Assembly (NCBI GenBank): GCA_017656265.1
Contig: JACDOD010000003.1
Coordinates: 1-64,000, forward strand
DNA length: 64,000 bases
Origin: Bacillaceae bacterium
GTDB lineage: Bacteria; Bacillota; Bacilli; Bacillales; Alkalibacillaceae
Direction: 5' to 3'
A model generated the notes under the pieces. That model was not told where the DNA came from. It did no database searches and saw only the letters and a list, made by a program, of their open reading frames with translations. This document shows positions 35,732-44,467 of this stretch, piece after piece. Numbering within the stretch: position 1 is the stretch's first letter; each line of letters begins with the position of its first letter. The position numbers were made by a program, and so were the translations under genes.

Positions 35732-36808
35732 ATGACAGAGAAAGGTAATCAGATTCGACAAGTGACAGGCACCACAGGCACCAAGAATGCCACAGGCACC
35801 GGGAATGGTGGGAGTTTGCTTGAGGTTCGGGATTTGAAGACTCATTTCTTTACGAAATCAGGAGTTGTGAAGGCAGTAGATGGTGTGAATTTTGATATAA
35901 AACCCGGTGAGACCCTGGGAATTGTCGGTGAATCGGGATCTGGCAAGAGTATGACTGCGATGTCCATTATGCAGCTGATACCTTCACCGCCAGGAAAAAT
36001 TGTAAACGGAGAAATTCTATTTGAGGGCAAAGACTTAATCAAAATGCCGGAGAAGGAACTGAAAAAGATTCGCGGAAACCAGATCTCCATGATCTTTCAG
36101 GATCCCATGACTTCCCTCAACCCGGTATTTACCATCAAAAAACAAATGGTAGAAACGATCCGAACCCACCAGGATGTGACCAAAAAAGAAGCCATTGACC
36201 GGGCAGTAGAGCTTCTGGAGCTTGTTGGAATTCCAGATGCGAGGAACCGTTTGAACAATTATCCCCACGAGTTCAGCGGCGGTATGCGTCAGCGTGTCAT
36301 GATCGCCATGGCCTTATCCTGTAATCCAAAACTGTTAATTGCCGATGAACCAACAACGGCTCTGGATGTAACCATACAGGCGCAGATACTGGACCTGCTA
36401 AACCGCCTTCAGGATGAACTGGGAATGTCGATCATTATGATTACACATGACCTTGGTGTTGTGGCTGAGGTCTGTGACCGTGTAATGGTAATGTACGCCG
36501 GACAGCCAGTTGAATTTACAGATGCAGCGCAGCTGTTCGACAATCCAAAACACCCTTATACCTGGGGGTTATTAAATTCAATTCCAAAAATCACAAAGAA
36601 AACGGATGGACAGAAGCGTTTAGAAGCGATTCCGGGCCTTCCGCCAGATTTGAGAAACCTAGAACCTGGCTGCCATTTTGCTCCGCGATGCAAACATGCC
36701 ATGGAATCATGCTTTAAAGTTAATCCCGCTTATCAGCCATACAAAGATAATCATCTCGTAAGATGCTTGCTTTATGAGGAGAAAAAAGAGGTGTTAACAA
36801 ATGAATAA
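35732..36808 (+). CDS. appD: Oligopeptide ABC transporter ATPase AppD with REP-derived N-terminus
   Basis: The 358-residue ATPase energises peptide uptake with AppF. Walker A GESGSGKS (about 67), the signature FSGGMRQR (about 180), Walker [13 protein letters not shown] (about 200), the switch His ITHDLGVV and the C-terminal oligopeptide domain ([19 protein letters not shown]) are intact. The normal family start would be near [11 protein letters not shown] (residue 29). The first 28 residues instead contain [17 protein letters not shown], which is encoded by REP copy 4 and a tandem ACAGGCACC repeat. The ATG at 35732 has a good site (AAAGGGGG). No other in-frame start lies just before LLEV except a TTG at 35818. 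Confidence 0.94.
   Translation: MTEKGNQIRQVTGTTGTKNATGTGNGGSLLEVRDLKTHFFTKSGVVKAVDGVNFDIKPGETLGIVGESGSGKSMTAMSIMQLIPSPPGKIVNGEILFEGKDLIKMPEKELKKIRGNQISMIFQDPMTSLNPVFTIKKQMVETIRTHQDVTKKEAIDRAVELLELVGIPDARNRLNNYPHEFSGGMRQRVMIAMALSCNPKLLIADEPTTALDVTIQAQILDLLNRLQDELGMSIIMITHDLGVVAEVCDRVMVMYAGQPVEFTDAAQLFDNPKHPYTWGLLNSIPKITKKTDGQKRLEAIPGLPPDLRNLEPGCHFAPRCKHAMESCFKVNPAYQPYKDNHLVRCLLYEEKKEVLTNE
35754..35800 (-). repeat. REP copy 4 and 9-base tandem repeats inside appD
   Basis: TTCGACAAGTGACAGGCACC (35754-35773) is followed by further ACAGGCACC units at 35774-35782 and 35792-35800. The nine-base unit keeps the reading frame and codes for Thr-Gly-Thr. The segment lies between codons 8 and 23 of appD. 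Confidence 0.88.
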
Positions 36809-37790
36809 TCTGCTGGAAGTAAGAGACCTGAAAAAACATTTTCCAATTAAAAAAGGAGCCATCATTCCCAGACAAGTAGGAGCAGTCAAAGCTGTTGACG
36901 GTGTTTCTTTTACGGTTAAAAAAGGTGAAACACTGGGGCTGGTAGGTGAAAGCGGATGCGGAAAATCAACCACAGGCCGGACTATTCTTAGATTATTGGA
37001 ACCTACAGAAGGCCAAATTTTATTTAATGGTGAAGATATTACCCATTATAAAGGGGAAAAGCTGCGAAAACTGAGGAAACAGATGCAAATCATCTTCCAG
37101 GACCCCTATGCTTCATTAAATCCGCGTATGACAGTGGAGCAGATCATCAGTGAACCTCTCCGCAGCTTTAATGTCCCGTTAAAAAAACGGCGGGAAAAAG
37201 TAGATGAGCTGCTGGAAGTAGTCGGGCTCAGTTCTTATCATAAACGCCGCTATCCCCACGAATTCAGCGGCGGACAGAGGCAGCGGATCGGGATAGCCAG
37301 AGCCCTTGCTCTAGAGCCGGAACTGGTTATCTGTGACGAGCCGGTTTCAGCCCTGGATGTATCCATTCAGGCACAAGTAGTGAATTTGATGGAAGATCTT
37401 CAGGAGGAGTTTGATCTTACATATATTTTCATCGCCCATGACCTAAGTGTTGTCCATCACATCAGTGACCGTGTAGCGGTAATGTATCTGGGGGAAATTG
37501 TGGAGATCGGGGAAGCGGATGAGCTTTATCACAATCCGAAGCACCCGTATACACAGGCTTTACTGTCAGCTGTACCAGAAGCTGATCCTCATCGCGAAAA
37601 GGAGCGTATTATCCTTGAAGGGGATTTGCCAAGCCCATCTTCTCCTCCTTCAGGGTGTAAATTTCATACCCGGTGTCCTTTAGCTGAGGATATTTGCCGG
37701 GAAAAAAGGCCTCAGTTGAACCCATTAACAGACGCTGATGAGCATCAGGTGGCCTGCCATCTTGTGAAGGAGGTGGTTGAGAAGGTATAG
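36801..37790 (+). CDS. appF: Oligopeptide ABC transporter ATPase AppF
   Basis: The 329-residue partner ATPase has Walker [10 protein letters not shown] (about 53), [15 protein letters not shown] (about 155), Walker [13 protein letters not shown] (about 176), IAHDLSVV (about 210) and the C-terminal peptide-transporter domain ([20 protein letters not shown]). It overlaps appD by eight bases. The order D-F-A-B-C equals the B. subtilis app operon and differs from opp (A-B-C-D-F). Confidence 0.95.
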   Translation: MNNLLEVRDLKKHFPIKKGAIIPRQVGAVKAVDGVSFTVKKGETLGLVGESGCGKSTTGRTILRLLEPTEGQILFNGEDITHYKGEKLRKLRKQMQIIFQDPYASLNPRMTVEQIISEPLRSFNVPLKKRREKVDELLEVVGLSSYHKRRYPHEFSGGQRQRIGIARALALEPELVICDEPVSALDVSIQAQVVNLMEDLQEEFDLTYIFIAHDLSVVHHISDRVAVMYLGEIVEIGEADELYHNPKHPYTQALLSAVPEADPHREKERIILEGDLPSPSSPPSGCKFHTRCPLAEDICREKRPQLNPLTDADEHQVACHLVKEVVEKV

Positions 37791-37841
37791 CCAACACTCT
37801 TTCCTAAACGCTTTTAATCAAATTTTGTAGGGGGTTTAAAC

Positions 37842-39527
37842 ATGAGTAAAAAGTTGTTATGGTCATTGTTTAGTGTAATGCTTCTTGTTCTGCTTGTTGT
37901 AGCAGGATGCGGGGGAGACGAAGGTGCTTCCTCTGATGATTCAGGAGATGATACCAATACATCTCAAAACGATAATACAGATAACTCATCAAATGATAGT
38001 TCATCCAGCGACAGTTCTTCCAGCGACAATAGTGATGATAAGAAAACTCTTGTTTTTGGACGTGGTGCTGACTCCGTATCCCTGGACCCGTCAAAAGTAA
38101 CAGATGGTGAGTCTATTTATGTAACGAATCAGGTTTACGATACACTTGTTCGTTATGAACAGGGGAATACAGAGGTTAAAGAAGCACTTGCTGTGGATTG
38201 GGATGTTAATGAAGATGGAACCGTTTGGACGTTCAAACTACGTGAAGGTGTAAAATTCCATGATGGAACTGACTTTACTGCAGAGGATGTAGTATATAAC
38301 TTTGAACGCTGGACTACGTCTGGTGAGTATGTATACTACGGATACATGTTTGGTGCAAGCGAAGATGATCCTGCAGGTATTATCGAAAAAGTTGAAGCTC
38401 TAAGCGATTATGAAGTGCAGTTTACATTAGAAGAGCCTAATGCTCCGTTCTTACAAACTCTTGCGATGCCTCCGTTTGCAATTGCAAGTCCAGATGCTAT
38501 TGAGGAATATGGCGATGACTATGGTAATCATCCTGTAGGAACAGGACCATTTAAGTTCGTGGAATGGCTGAAAGATGACCGAATTGTACTGGAAAAGAAC
38601 CCGGATTACTTTGGCCAGGTAGCATCTGTAGATGAAGTGGTTTTCCGTGTCATTCCGGATAACAGCGCTCGTTTCATGGAGCTTCAGTCCGGTACAATCC
38701 ATATTATGAATGGTATGAACCCGCAGGATATTGCAACAGCTGAAAACGATGCTAATTTGCAAATTATCCGCCGTCCATCTATGAACGTTGGATACATGGC
38801 AATGAACACATCTAAAGAAGGTCCAATGTCCAGTAAATTAGTACGTCAGGCGATTAACCTGGCAATTGATAAGGATAAACTGATTACCCTATATGAGGGA
38901 ATCGGCAAGCCTGCCAAAAACCCAATGCCTCCGTCCCTATGGGGATATAATGATGACATTGAAGACTATGGATATGATCCGGAAGAAGCAAAACGTCTCC
39001 TTGCTGAAGCCGGATATGGCGATGGGTTTACAGTAGAACTTTACACCATGTCCAACCCTCGTCCATACATGCCGCAGCCTAAACTGATGGCTCAGGCTAT
39101 TCAGCAGATGCTTGGAGAAGTTGGAATTGAAGTTAAAATTGTCATGAATGACTGGGATACTCACCTGGCTAAGACAGAAAATGCTGAACACGATATGGCA
39201 TTCCTTGGCTGGACAGGTGACAATGGTGACCCGGATAACTTCTTATATGTACTTCTTGATAAAGACAATGCAAAAGTAGGGTCTGCCGGTAACATTGCAT
39301 TCTATAAAAATGATGAAGTCCATGATCTATTAATTAAGGCTCAGACAGAAATGGATCAGGAAAAACGTACAGAATACTACCTGCAAGCTCAGGAAATTAT
39401 TCATGAAGATGCTCCATGGCTGCCGATTGCTCATACAACACCACCTCTTGGTGTAAGCAAGAAGGTTAGCAACTACGTTCCGCATCCGACTGGAAGCGAA
39501 CCATTTAACTATATTGAACTAGATTAA
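37842..39527 (+). CDS. appA: Oligopeptide-binding lipoprotein AppA
   Basis: The 561-residue substrate-binding protein (SBP_bac_5 fold) has a lipobox VVAGCGG (Cys at 23), a 40-residue linker rich in Asp, Ser and Asn, and then the binding domain from about residue 66 (KTLVFGRGADSVSLDPSKVT). Family motifs WTFKLREGVKFHDGT (about 127) and HPVGTGPFKFVEW (about 230) are present. It is anchored in the membrane outside and delivers peptides to AppBC. The low-complexity linker is longer than usual and would hold the domain away from the membrane. Confidence 0.95.
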   Translation: MSKKLLWSLFSVMLLVLLVVAGCGGDEGASSDDSGDDTNTSQNDNTDNSSNDSSSSDSSSSDNSDDKKTLVFGRGADSVSLDPSKVTDGESIYVTNQVYDTLVRYEQGNTEVKEALAVDWDVNEDGTVWTFKLREGVKFHDGTDFTAEDVVYNFERWTTSGEYVYYGYMFGASEDDPAGIIEKVEALSDYEVQFTLEEPNAPFLQTLAMPPFAIASPDAIEEYGDDYGNHPVGTGPFKFVEWLKDDRIVLEKNPDYFGQVASVDEVVFRVIPDNSARFMELQSGTIHIMNGMNPQDIATAENDANLQIIRRPSMNVGYMAMNTSKEGPMSSKLVRQAINLAIDKDKLITLYEGIGKPAKNPMPPSLWGYNDDIEDYGYDPEEAKRLLAEAGYGDGFTVELYTMSNPRPYMPQPKLMAQAIQQMLGEVGIEVKIVMNDWDTHLAKTENAEHDMAFLGWTGDNGDPDNFLYVLLDKDNAKVGSAGNIAFYKNDEVHDLLIKAQTEMDQEKRTEYYLQAQEIIHEDAPWLPIAHTTPPLGVSKKVSNYVPHPTGSEPFNYIELD

Positions 39528-39538
39528 GAAAAAAGAAT

Positions 39539-39570
39539 GAGAAGTTCCCTCTTACAGGGGGAACTTCTCA
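39539..39570 (+). terminator. Intercistronic hairpin after appA
   Basis: The stem TGAGAAGTTCCC / GGGGAACTTCTCA with loop TCTTACA has no T run (ATTCCCC follows). It lies between appA and appB. It is likely to be a 3' stability element or partial terminator that raises the level of the binding protein, rather than a full stop. Confidence 0.7.
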
Positions 39571-39598
39571 ATTCCCCTTACTTCAGGAGGAATGAACC

Positions 39599-40603
39599 AT
39601 GTTAAACTACATCATACGAAGACTCGTCATGTTAATACCTGTATTAATCGGAGTTTCCATCATTGCTTTTTCATTGATGCACTTAATTCCTGGAGATCCA
39701 GCCAGAAGTATGCTTGGTGAAAAAGCGACAGAAGATCAGCTTGAACTTTTGAGAGAAGAACTGGGATTAAATGATCCCCTTGCTGTTCAATATGGAAGAT
39801 ATGTCGGGAAAGTAATCAAAGGAGATTTAGGAGAATCAGTTAAATCTGGAGTGCCGATTGCAGAAGAATTGGCCAGCAGACTCCCTGCTACTTTTGAGCT
39901 GTCCATTTTTGCGATGGGAGTAGCCATTGTTATCGGAGTACTGGCTGGAGTAATCGCTGCAGTGAAACAATATTCCTGGTTTGACAATATCAGTATGACC
40001 GGTGCTCTTTTTGGGGTGTCCATGCCCATTTTCTGGCTTGGATTAATGCTGATATGGGTTTTTGCCGTTATATTAGGATGGCTCCCTCCATCTGGAAGGT
40101 TATCCCTTGATGTCGAACTTGAGACAATTACCAATATGTATCTGTTAGACAGCTTATTGACTGGAAATTGGGAAGCTTTTGCAGATGCTTTTAAACATTT
40201 GCTCATGCCAGGTCTTGCACTTGGAACAATCCCAATGGCTATTATTGCACGTATGACCCGTTCAAGTATGCTGGAAGTCATGCGTCAGGATTACATACGC
40301 ACAGCAAAAGCAAAAGGACTGGCAAAATTTCTTGTGATCTTTCAGCATGCCCTGAAAAATGCATTTCTGCCAGTCTTAACGGTTATTGGACTGCAGTTTG
40401 GATATCTGTTAGGCGGAGCTGTATTAACTGAAACAATTTTCTCCTGGCCTGGTGTCGGAAGATATGTTTATCTTTCCATTCTGGGGAGGGATTATCCGGT
40501 TGTACAAAGTACAATTCTGGTGGTAGCCACCATCTTCGTTATTGTAAACCTGATAACGGATATTCTTTATAAATATATCGATCCAAGAATTAGCTATGAT
40601 TAA
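39599..40603 (+). CDS. appB: Oligopeptide ABC transporter permease AppB
   Basis: The 334-residue membrane protein has six segments of the DppB/OppB type, beginning MLNYIIRRLVMLIPVLIGVS, with IPGDPARSMLGEKAT in the first outer loop and the EAA-type loop around DYIRTAKAKGLAKFLVIFQH (about 225-245). The ATG follows CAGGAGGAATGAACC. Confidence 0.95.
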   Translation: MLNYIIRRLVMLIPVLIGVSIIAFSLMHLIPGDPARSMLGEKATEDQLELLREELGLNDPLAVQYGRYVGKVIKGDLGESVKSGVPIAEELASRLPATFELSIFAMGVAIVIGVLAGVIAAVKQYSWFDNISMTGALFGVSMPIFWLGLMLIWVFAVILGWLPPSGRLSLDVELETITNMYLLDSLLTGNWEAFADAFKHLLMPGLALGTIPMAIIARMTRSSMLEVMRQDYIRTAKAKGLAKFLVIFQHALKNAFLPVLTVIGLQFGYLLGGAVLTETIFSWPGVGRYVYLSILGRDYPVVQSTILVVATIFVIVNLITDILYKYIDPRISYD

Positions 40604-40620
40604 GAAAGGGTGTGGTAAAA

Positions 40621-41520
40621 ATGTCAGCTGAGGTAAATACATCAGGCAACCCAAAAGTAGACACCAAAAAAGCAAAATCATCAAGTTTATGGCTTGATTC
40701 CATGAGCAGGCTTTTAAAAAGCAAAACATCGGTTATTGGGCTTCTGATTATCTTAACATTAATTTTCACAGCCATATTTGCACCGTATGTTGCCACTCAT
40801 GATCCTACAGAGCAAGATATATTTAACCGATATGCCGCACCTTCTTCTGATCACTGGTTAGGAACAGATGAACTAGGTCGGGATATATACAGCCGTATCG
40901 TTTATGGGTCAAGAATTTCAATTCAAATTGGCGTCATTGCCGTGGGAATCTCGATGGTAATTGGTGTTTTATTAGGGATAGTTGCCGGCTATTTTGGCCG
41001 CTGGATTGATAATATTATCATGAGATTTATTGATATTTTAATGGCTTTTCCGAGTATTTTACTTGCCATTGCACTGGTTGCCGTTTTAGGTCCGAGCTTG
41101 ACCAATGCCATGATTGCAGTCGGGATTGTAGGTGTTCCACATTTTGCCAGGATTGTTCGGTCGACGGTGCTGTCGATTAAAGAAACTGAATATATTGAAG
41201 CGGCACGTGCTTCTGGTGTCAGGAACGGAGAAATATTATTCCGTCATATTTTGCCAAATAGTATGGCCCCGATTATTGTTCAGGCCACTCTAAGCATCGG
41301 TACAGCTATTTTGGATGCTGCTGGCTTAAGCTTCCTTGGGCTCGGTGCGCAGCCGCCGAAACCAGAATGGGGTGCGATGTTAAGTGATGGACAGGCAGCT
41401 CTGCAAACAGCCCCATGGGTTATTATGTTTCCAGGTCTTGCTATTCTGATAGTCGTACTTGGCTTCAATTTATTTGGTGATGGCCTGCGTGATGCATTAG
41501 ACCCTCGCCTGAAACAATAA
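40621..41520 (+). CDS. appC: Oligopeptide ABC transporter permease AppC
   Basis: The 299-residue second permease has an OppC-type N-terminal domain (LWLDSMSRLLKSKTSVIGLL), a conserved outer-loop HWLGTDELGRDIYSRIVYGS (about 80-99), and the EAA loop IEAARASGVRNGEILFRHIL (about 195). I start at ATG 40621 after AAAGGGTGTGG. A GTG nine bases upstream is in the ribosome site. It closes the appDFABC operon. Confidence 0.95.
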   Translation: MSAEVNTSGNPKVDTKKAKSSSLWLDSMSRLLKSKTSVIGLLIILTLIFTAIFAPYVATHDPTEQDIFNRYAAPSSDHWLGTDELGRDIYSRIVYGSRISIQIGVIAVGISMVIGVLLGIVAGYFGRWIDNIIMRFIDILMAFPSILLAIALVAVLGPSLTNAMIAVGIVGVPHFARIVRSTVLSIKETEYIEAARASGVRNGEILFRHILPNSMAPIIVQATLSIGTAILDAAGLSFLGLGAQPPKPEWGAMLSDGQAALQTAPWVIMFPGLAILIVVLGFNLFGDGLRDALDPRLKQ

Positions 41521-41561
41521 AATACTTTTAAAGCTGCCAGCACAAACAGATATGGTAGACT

Positions 41562-41595
41562 AAAAGGATAAAGGGGTGCTCTTTATCCTTTTTTA
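41562..41595 (+). terminator. Terminator of the app operon
   Basis: The 12-base stem AAAAGGATAAAG / CTTTATCCTTTT with loop GGGTGCT is followed by TT and ATAG-free sequence, 41 bases after the appC stop. Confidence 0.9.
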
Positions 41596-41646
41596 GTGTT
41601 AAAATAGGAAATTAGATAATTTTCCACGTTAATGGGTGAGGGCTAT

Positions 41647-42237
41647 ATGAAAAAGTATTATGGTATTTTTATTTTATCCTGTTTAGCGGTTATTGTTGGG
41701 ATTTATCAATCTGCTACAGGAGTAAAAGAGTATACGCCGATGTGGCCGAACCTTCCTGCTCCAATTGGAGAAGAACCAATTTTGATTACTTCAGCAGGGC
41801 AGGGCGCTGAGGGGGCGGTGGTCCATTTAATGGTAAAGCGTCTTAACTTAAATGCGGATTACCGGCCAAGAGCCCTTGCAACTGATTTATATGAATATAA
41901 AACGATTATTTTATATACAGGATTCAGTAAAAATGGTGTCAACAAGACCTATCGGGATTTTCAGGAGGAAAAGACAAGGATCAGAAGAATGATTACATAT
42001 GCCAATCATAATCAAATTCCTATTATATTAATACATCTTGGCGGTCCTATGAGGGATGACCGGCGTACCATGGACCTTGTCAGGGAAGCTTTGCCGTACT
42101 CGAATTACTTCATTGGAAAACGAAACATGGTGCAGGGCAAAGATATTCTGGATATAACAGAAAATAACAGGCTGCCCATAACTTTAGTGAGTCATACAAA
42201 AGATATATTAACCCCGTTAAATTCAGTCTTCAGATAA
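41647..42237 (+). CDS. Membrane-anchored or secreted protein beside a two-component system
   Basis: The 196-residue product has an N-terminal hydrophobic segment (about 4-22, YGIFILSCLAVIVGIYQS) and then an extracytoplasmic domain with an alpha/beta pattern: EEPILITSAGQGAEGAVVHL, YKTIILYTGFSKNGVN, NQIPIILIHLGGPMRDD, and a C-terminal ITLVSHTKDI. I recall a Pfam unknown-function family of this kind (DUF6305) but am not certain. It lies 62 bases before the kinase gene. It could be a periplasmic-side ligand binder or signal partner of the kinase. I start at ATG 41647 after GGGTGAGGGC. Confidence 0.75.
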   Translation: MKKYYGIFILSCLAVIVGIYQSATGVKEYTPMWPNLPAPIGEEPILITSAGQGAEGAVVHLMVKRLNLNADYRPRALATDLYEYKTIILYTGFSKNGVNKTYRDFQEEKTRIRRMITYANHNQIPIILIHLGGPMRDDRRTMDLVREALPYSNYFIGKRNMVQGKDILDITENNRLPITLVSHTKDILTPLNSVFR

Positions 42238-42243
42238 TCAGCA

Positions 42244-42258
42244 GGTGCCTGACACTTT
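42244..42258 (+). repeat. Degenerate REP-like sequence
   Basis: GGTGCCTGACACTTT matches the first 14 bases of the REP with one change (TGTCACTT to TGACACTT), then diverges. It lies between the anchored-protein gene and the kinase gene. Confidence 0.5.
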
Positions 42259-42299
42259 GCTGCAGCATAATTGAATCAGGAAGAAGAGGGGGAGAGGGG

Positions 42300-43637
42300 T
42301 TGAATGGTAATCGCAAAAACATATATCTCATTTTAGGGCTGATTATCATCTTTTATGGGTTATCGTTTCCTGCATCGGTTTATGATTGGACAGGTAATCT
42401 ATATGAAATGATTGAGGATAGTATTTTGTATAATGATGCGGGTTTATTGCTGAAGGCCTCATTTTTCTACATAACCTGGAATGTATTTACATTTATGATG
42501 ATATACAGCGGATCAATGCTGATGGCTATGGCAGTGTCTACGGACAAAAATAGTCCGTACTACCAGCTGTCCTTTGCACTGATAGTCCTTTTGAATGTGT
42601 TTATTTACAATATGATCTATAGTGAGCATGAATCTTTCTTATTACATATGGTTATTTCCGCTGCTTTTCTGCTGCTGCAGCTGTTTATTCCAAAACAGCC
42701 ATTTTCAGTCCTGCCTCAATTAATTATATTATTTCTCATTCTAGTATCATTCAGCTGGCTGGACTTATCTCCAGGGTTAACCAGGGCGGATCTGGGTTCT
42801 GACGACTTTGCTGCATCATTAAAAGTAGCAGACAGCTATCTGTCTGAGTATAAAATATTAAACAATCTGTCTTTGAGTTTCTTTTTCGTGTTCTCCATTC
42901 TGTCTTTGATTTTTACAGTGCTTATTTATTTATTCAGCAAACAAATTTTAACGATTAAGAAAGTGCAAAAGCAAGAAAAAGAGTTAAAAGAAACCCGTGA
43001 CGCTTTGCTTGAAACCAATGTGTATAAAGAAATCCACACCCTTGTTCACGATCTTAAAACTCCCCTGGTAACGGTTGAAGGACTAATATCGTTACTGGAA
43101 TTAAAGGTGACGCAGGATGAAAAAGCATCAACCTACTTCAATAAAATCAATGCTGCTACTGCCAAAATGAAAGAGATGATTTCAGAGATTTTATCTGAAG
43201 ACATAAAGCAGGAGATTGGGGTGGAGGATTTTATTGGTTATGTAACGAGTCATATCTCTTTTGATCATGTTCAAATAGATTTCAACCTTACTATAGATGA
43301 GCATGTATCGCCGATAAAAGTAAACAAAATCCGCTTTGCCCGTGCCTTATCCAATGTAATTGAAAATGCCATGCTGTCCCTGGGGGATCAAAAAGGTTAT
43401 ATACATCTGGAAGTTGAAGGGATTGATAATGGGGTTCTTTTTCGGGTAGAAGATAATGGTCCGGGCATTGAAAAGCGAAATATGAACAAAATCTGGGAAG
43501 AAGGTTTCAGTACCAAAAATTCCTCTGGTGTCGGAATGCCCTTTGTGAAGCAGGTGGTGGAAAACCACCAGGGAGCGATTCGAGTATCCAGTATTCCAAA
43601 TGAAAAGACTACGGTTGAAATCTTTTTACCATATTAA
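42300..43637 (+). CDS. Membrane sensor histidine kinase
   Basis: The 445-residue kinase has about six membrane segments in residues 7-220 with little extracytoplasmic sequence, then a HisKA domain with the phospho-acceptor in LVHDLKTPLVTVEGL (about 250), and an HATPase_c domain with N-box NVIENAM (about 356), G1 VEDNGPGIEK (about 388) and G2 GVGMPFVKQVVENHQG (about 412). The start is a TTG at 42300 after GGGGGAGAGG. No ATG in frame is near. The multi-membrane input without a large loop suggests sensing within the membrane or through a partner such as the upstream protein. Confidence 0.92.
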   Translation: MNGNRKNIYLILGLIIIFYGLSFPASVYDWTGNLYEMIEDSILYNDAGLLLKASFFYITWNVFTFMMIYSGSMLMAMAVSTDKNSPYYQLSFALIVLLNVFIYNMIYSEHESFLLHMVISAAFLLLQLFIPKQPFSVLPQLIILFLILVSFSWLDLSPGLTRADLGSDDFAASLKVADSYLSEYKILNNLSLSFFFVFSILSLIFTVLIYLFSKQILTIKKVQKQEKELKETRDALLETNVYKEIHTLVHDLKTPLVTVEGLISLLELKVTQDEKASTYFNKINAATAKMKEMISEILSEDIKQEIGVEDFIGYVTSHISFDHVQIDFNLTIDEHVSPIKVNKIRFARALSNVIENAMLSLGDQKGYIHLEVEGIDNGVLFRVEDNGPGIEKRNMNKIWEEGFSTKNSSGVGMPFVKQVVENHQGAIRVSSIPNEKTTVEIFLPY

Positions 43638-43652
43638 ATTGGGTGATGGAAA

Positions 43653-44255
43653 ATGATCTTGATTATTGATGATAATGAATCAGTACGTTTTACACTAAAG
43701 GAGATTTGCGAGTATGGCGGCTGGGAGACGATGGAGGCCAGGAATGGAAAAGAAGGGGTAGAAAAATTCAAGGAATCCAGTCCAGAGCTGGTATTTGTTG
43801 ATTATCATATGCCTGAATGGGATGGAATTCGTACGGTGAGGGAAATAAGAGCACTAAACCGTCATGTTCCCATAATTGTACTGACAGTTGATGAAAGCTT
43901 GACTGTTGCAGAACAGTTTTTTGGAGCAGGGGCCACCGATTTTGCCCTGAAACCGATTAAAGCACCGGATCTGATATCGCGGATACGTGTCAATTTGAAA
44001 ATGGCTAAACTGCAGGCGGACCAGGAAAATGTGTTTGTGGATAAAGGGATTAACGCAGCAACGTTAAGTACGATTAAACAGTTTTTGTTTCAGCATAAAG
44101 AGCCGCTTACGATTAATGAAATTCAAAAAGAACTTCCTGTAGCATATCAAACTGTGCATCGATACTTGAATTACCTGGTAGAAATAGGCGAGGTAGAAGT
44201 GCTCTCCGAATACGGCAAAAAAGGACGCCCGAAAAACAAATACATCATCCGTTAA
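43653..44255 (+). CDS. Response regulator with C-terminal HTH
   Basis: The 200-residue regulator has a receiver domain (1-118) with IIDDNES, the phospho-Asp in VFVDYHMPEWDG (about 51), Thr in IVLTVDES and Lys in FALKPIKAPDL (about 105). A winged-helix part from about 135 (KEPLTINEIQKELPVAYQTV, then HRYLNYLVEIGEVEVL) resembles the CitB/DctR-like C-terminal HTH. It begins 15 bases after the kinase. The pair probably controls a nearby transporter or its own operon. Confidence 0.9.
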   Translation: MILIIDDNESVRFTLKEICEYGGWETMEARNGKEGVEKFKESSPELVFVDYHMPEWDGIRTVREIRALNRHVPIIVLTVDESLTVAEQFFGAGATDFALKPIKAPDLISRIRVNLKMAKLQADQENVFVDKGINAATLSTIKQFLFQHKEPLTINEIQKELPVAYQTVHRYLNYLVEIGEVEVLSEYGKKGRPKNKYIIR

Positions 44256-44262
44256 CTGAATA

Positions 44263-44282
44263 GGTGCCTGTCACTTGTCGAA
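44263..44282 (+). repeat. REP copy 5
   Basis: GGTGCCTGTCACTTGTCGAA, identical to REP copy 1 and also followed by AAAAT, 7 bases after the response-regulator stop. It marks the end of the accessory region just before ysoA. Confidence 0.9.
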
Positions 44283-44467
44283 AAATATTTGTAACATGAT
44301 GAATATCTTGTGCGACAAATTTTACGGGATGGTATATTTTTATGAGTGATGTTTTAGTGCGGTTTACATCCAGTCAACCAGGATTTAACATTCGCAAATC
44401 AGGGTATTAATATACATCGAAATACTTTTGGTAAGAAGAATTTCAGGGAAGGGTGCTATAGTACTAT

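Noticed and set aside
35763-35800. Possible CRISPR-like short repeats
   Set aside because: The units are only nine bases, tandem and in frame within appD. There are no spacers and no cas genes.
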